From NCBI GenBank assembly GCA_030625925.1, contig DAOUPY010000007.1:1-17372 (forward strand): a stretch of 17,372 nt of DNA, read 5' to 3'. Both the position numbers and the translations under genes were made by a program. Source of the stretch: Fusobacteriaceae bacterium (GTDB taxonomy: Bacteria; Fusobacteriota; Fusobacteriia; Fusobacteriales; Fusobacteriaceae). The notes under the pieces were generated by a model that saw only the letters and a list, made by a program, of their open reading frames with translations, was not told the origin of the DNA and searched no databases. Of this stretch, positions 15,226 to 17,372 are shown piece after piece (the stretch's first letter is position 1; every line of letters begins with the position of its first letter).

Positions 15226-16404
15226 TTATAAATGACTCAATGCTTTTTTAATTCTTTTCATTCCTTCTTCTAACATCTCTCTTGAGCAGGCAACGTTAAT
15301 TCTCTCAAATCCTTCCCCTTCTACTCCAAACCAATAACCATCATCTAGTGCTATCTTTCCTTTTTCCTGCATTAGTCTCGAAAGTTCATCTTTATTTAAG
15401 CCATAGTCTGAAAAATCAAGCCAAACAAGATAAGTCGCCTCTGGTTTTCTTACCCTTACTCTTGGTAGGTTTTTAGAAACATAATCTACCAAATAATCCA
15501 TATTTCCATCTATATGCTCTACCAGTTGATCTACCCACGAATGGCACCTTGTAAAAGCTGCTTCCACCGCAACAATTGCAAATGGATTATTTCTTTTTAT
15601 ATCTAATATCCCAAGCTCTGTATCCATTATTTCTCTCTCACCCAGTCTTGGAAAGTGTAAAAATGCTGCCTGAAGTCCTGCTAAATTAAAAGTTTTGGCT
15701 GCAGAAAAACAAGTAATTGTAATGTCCTCTATCTCCTTTGAGATAGAAGACATTGGAGTATGTACATTCCCAGGCATTACAAGGTCTCTCCATATCTCAT
15801 CTGAAATTATTCTTACATTATTTTCTAAACAGATCTTTCCTATCTTTTCAAGCTCATCTCTCTTCCAAGATCTTCCCACTGGATTATGCGGGTTACAAAG
15901 AATAAAAAACTTTAAATCTGGATCCTTTGCTTTCTCCTCAAAATCTGTATAATCCATAGTATAGTATCCACTCTCATCTTTGATTAATGAGTTTACCACA
16001 AGGTTTCTGTTATTCTTCTTTACTACATTTGTAAATGGATAGTATACAGGATTTTGTATCATTATTTTATCCGAGGGGTTCGTTAATAGTCTTATCATAA
16101 GGGATATCCCCGGTACTACTCCTGGAGTATGGATGAGGTTTTTTGTCTCTATCTCCCAGGAAAATCTATCTTTACACCATCCCACAGCACTCCTATAGTA
16201 GGCATCTGGTCTATAAACATAACCAAAAATACCCTCTGGAGCTTTTTCTGCCATAGCCTTAGTTACCTCTGGAGCTGTTTTTAGGTCCATGTCTGCTATC
16301 CACATAGGCCAAAGGTCATTTGAAACAAAATTTTTATCCATTTCTGACCATTTAGCAGAATGATTATTTTTTCTATCAATTTTTTCATTAAAGTTATACT
16401 TCAT
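15226..16404 (-). CDS. patB: PatB/MalY-type PLP C-S lyase (cystathionine/cysteine beta-lyase)
   Basis: A 392-residue fold-type I aminotransferase-family enzyme of the PatB/MalY subgroup. It should cleave the C-S bond of cystathionine or cysteine conjugates, giving a thiol or H2S, pyruvate and ammonia. Typical text: WIADMDLKTAPEV near residues 35-47, NPHNPVGRSW with Asn174, SDEIWRDLV with Asp202, the Schiff-base lysine Lys237 in FSAAKTFNLAGLQ, and the carboxylate-binding Arg368 in ERINVACSR. The WIADMD start and AAKTFNLAGL are those of MalY/PatB, not of true transaminases. The E. coli MalY also represses MalT; no maltose genes are near, so a catabolic role is more likely. It is the first gene of the operon with mgl and has a GGAGG site nine bases before ATG. 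The gene symbol is by similarity only. Confidence 0.87.
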   Translation of the reverse strand: MKYNFNEKIDRKNNHSAKWSEMDKNFVSNDLWPMWIADMDLKTAPEVTKAMAEKAPEGIFGYVYRPDAYYRSAVGWCKDRFSWEIETKNLIHTPGVVPGISLMIRLLTNPSDKIMIQNPVYYPFTNVVKKNNRNLVVNSLIKDESGYYTMDYTDFEEKAKDPDLKFFILCNPHNPVGRSWKRDELEKIGKICLENNVRIISDEIWRDLVMPGNVHTPMSSISKEIEDITITCFSAAKTFNLAGLQAAFLHFPRLGEREIMDTELGILDIKRNNPFAIVAVEAAFTRCHSWVDQLVEHIDGNMDYLVDYVSKNLPRVRVRKPEATYLVWLDFSDYGLNKDELSRLMQEKGKIALDDGYWFGVEGEGFERINVACSREMLEEGMKRIKKALSHL

Positions 16405-16425
16405 TTTTCACTCCTCCACAACAAC

Positions 16426-16440
16426 TGTTATACACCACTT
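16426..16440. promoter_or_regulatory. Operator half-site 1 (inverted repeat, regulator side of patB)
   Basis: TGTTATACACCACTT, an exact reverse complement of the site at 16530-16544. The core TGT-TAT-ACA is itself nearly palindromic. It lies just upstream of the -35 box of the regulator promoter (16451) and also within the patB leader. This is a likely binding site for the divergent MocR regulator. Confidence 0.65.
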
Positions 16441-16450
16441 AATACTGTTC

Positions 16451-16479
16451 TTGATTTTTTTGTATTATTATCGTATATT
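16451..16479 (+). promoter_or_regulatory. Candidate promoter of the MocR regulator gene
   Basis: TTGATT (16451-16456), 17 bp, TATATT (16474-16479). The start would be near 16486, about 80 nt before the ATG. It faces the patB promoter and overlaps it, so both cannot be occupied at once. Confidence 0.5.
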
Positions 16480-16486
16480 TATAGTA

Positions 16487-16515
16487 AGTATATTATTAAA
16501 ATTCTACTTTGTCAA
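16487..16515 (-). promoter_or_regulatory. Promoter of the patB-mgl operon
   Basis: On the minus strand TTGACA (16510-16515), 17 bp, TATACT (16487-16492): a near-consensus sigma-70 promoter. The start would be near 16480, with a leader of about 75 nt to the patB ATG. Confidence 0.75.
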
Positions 16516-16529
16516 TAAAATACAGATAA

Positions 16530-16544
16530 AAGTGGTGTATAACA
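16530..16544. promoter_or_regulatory. Operator half-site 2 (inverted repeat, upstream of patB promoter)
   Basis: AAGTGGTGTATAACA, the perfect inverted copy of 16426-16440, 104 bp away start to start. GTGT-ATA-ACAC inside it forms a small palindrome (16535-16545). It lies 15 bp upstream of the patB -35, a classic activator position, and inside the regulator's own leader, which allows autorepression. Confidence 0.65.
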
Positions 16545-16567
16545 CTTTTGAGCTAAAGGAGAGGAAA

Positions 16568-17372
16568 ATGAACATAAAAATCATTCTAAATACAGACACA
16601 GATATTTATAAACAAATTTATTCACATTTCAAGGAGGAAATACTATCTAACAAATTTAAAGTAGATGAAAAGCTCCCCTCGATCCGACAGATTGCAACTA
16701 AACTTAAAATCAATAATATCACCGTTTTAAAGGCATACTCACTGCTCGAAACAGACGGATATATCTATAAAATAAAAGGAAGTGGATCCTTTGTTAAAAA
16801 TATAAATTTAAATAACACCTGTACCCTGCAAAAACCAATTCTAGAGAATTTTAAAAGCGGGCAGATCAAAATAAATTCCAATATTAATTTTGCCAGCGGC
16901 ACCCCTAATAAAGAAGTGTTTCCCACTGAGATATTTCAAAATATTATTTCTGATCTTTTTTTAGAGGATGGTTCCGATCTATTTATTTATGAAGATTCTC
17001 AGGGAAATTTAGACTTGAGAAAAAATATTGCTAATCTACTCAAAAAAGAGATAAAAAATATATCTCATAAAGAAGTTCAGATTGTTAACGGGGCACAACA
17101 GGGGTTGGATCTGTTAAAAAAAGGAATAATAAAAAACAGCTCTACCATTATTTTAGGAAGTCCCACTTATTCCAGTGCGATTACTAATTTTTCCAATTTC
17201 TGTAAAATTAAAACCGTCCCTGTACAAGCCGACGGTTTTGATATGGAGGCATTGAAAGACCTCCTTAGATCAACAAAAATAGATTATATATATGTCATGA
17301 CTAATTTTCAGAGCCCCACCGGCTGTAAATGGTCCAATGATAAAAAAATTAAATTATTAAACTTAGCTGAAG
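16568..17372 (+). CDS. MocR-type transcriptional regulator (GntR HTH + aminotransferase-like domain), 3' end outside window
   Basis: A partial gene of 268 codons, open to the window end. Residues 13-76 are a GntR-type winged helix: IYKQIYSHFKEEIL, KLPSIRQIATKLKI, ITVLKAYSLLETDGYI and GSGSFV. After a linker of about 30 residues, an aminotransferase-like part begins (INFASGTPN near 107). It shows YEDSQGNLDLRKNIANLL, VNGAQQGLDLL, GSPTYSSAI and VMTNFQSPTG, all landmarks of MocR proteins. The PLP lysine would lie beyond the window. Family knowledge: MocR proteins bind PLP or PLP-amino acid adducts and often control a divergent gene while repressing themselves, as in GabR and PdxR. Here the divergent genes are PLP-dependent sulfur amino acid lyases, which fits. 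The start ATG has AAAGGAG six bases upstream. Confidence 0.9.
   Translation, partial: MNIKIILNTDTDIYKQIYSHFKEEILSNKFKVDEKLPSIRQIATKLKINNITVLKAYSLLETDGYIYKIKGSGSFVKNINLNNTCTLQKPILENFKSGQIKINSNINFASGTPNKEVFPTEIFQNIISDLFLEDGSDLFIYEDSQGNLDLRKNIANLLKKEIKNISHKEVQIVNGAQQGLDLLKKGIIKNSSTIILGSPTYSSAITNFSNFCKIKTVPVQADGFDMEALKDLLRSTKIDYIYVMTNFQSPTGCKWSNDKKIKLLNLAE

Overview
This is an AT-rich window of bacterial chromosome. It pairs Gram-negative envelope machinery (an LptB ATPase and a very large LptC/LptA-type protein) with Firmicutes-like gene traits: purine-rich Shine-Dalgarno sites, an alaS-ruvX pair, and methionine gamma-lyase. That mix fits the Fusobacteriota, perhaps a Fusobacterium/Ilyobacter/Propionigenium/Psychrilyobacter-type organism. 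This is inference from gene content and composition; no rRNA or lineage marker is present.

Left part (about 1-10,860, all on the minus strand). Read in transcription order, the genes are dusB, mutS, a giant lptC/lptA-like gene, lptB, alaS and ruvX. dusB to lptB are tightly spaced (38, 49 and 10 bp) behind one extended -10 promoter. alaS lies about 300 bp further on, with its own candidate promoter and a long leader, and ruvX follows. Translation fidelity, DNA repair and LPS export thus share a transcription unit. The 895-residue LptC/A protein has one N-terminal membrane anchor and then a repeat of about 29 residues that runs through most of its length. It looks like a single-chain bridge for LPS transport. 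The gaps around alaS and ruvX hold palindromic or tandem repeats of the kind that are usually dispersed in genomes.

Middle part (about 10,940-13,860). There is a lone 116-aa unknown gene with its own terminator. Next comes a two-gene minus-strand unit with a near-consensus promoter and a strong terminator: a 137-aa lysine-rich unknown protein and a 118-aa basic zinc-ribbon protein. A divergent single gene for an AI-2E family membrane protein (plus strand) ends at a strong terminator that also faces the sulfur-gene operon.

Right part (about 13,870-17,372). A minus-strand operon encodes a PatB/MalY-type C-S lyase and methionine gamma-lyase. Together they would break down cystathionine, cysteine or methionine to H2S or methanethiol, ammonia and 2-oxo acids. 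Divergent to it is a MocR-type (GntR-HTH plus aminotransferase-fold) regulator, cut by the window end. The 163-bp intergenic region has two face-to-face sigma-70 promoters and a perfect 15-bp inverted repeat placed just upstream of each -35 box. This is a clear candidate for a PLP-sensing switch. Between methionine gamma-lyase and the terminator lies what may be the broken 3' end of a lost gene.

No tRNA, rRNA, CRISPR array, insertion sequence or prophage was seen. The best candidates for something new are the giant repeat-built Lpt bridge, the MocR/patB/mgl switch and the unknown zinc-ribbon operon.
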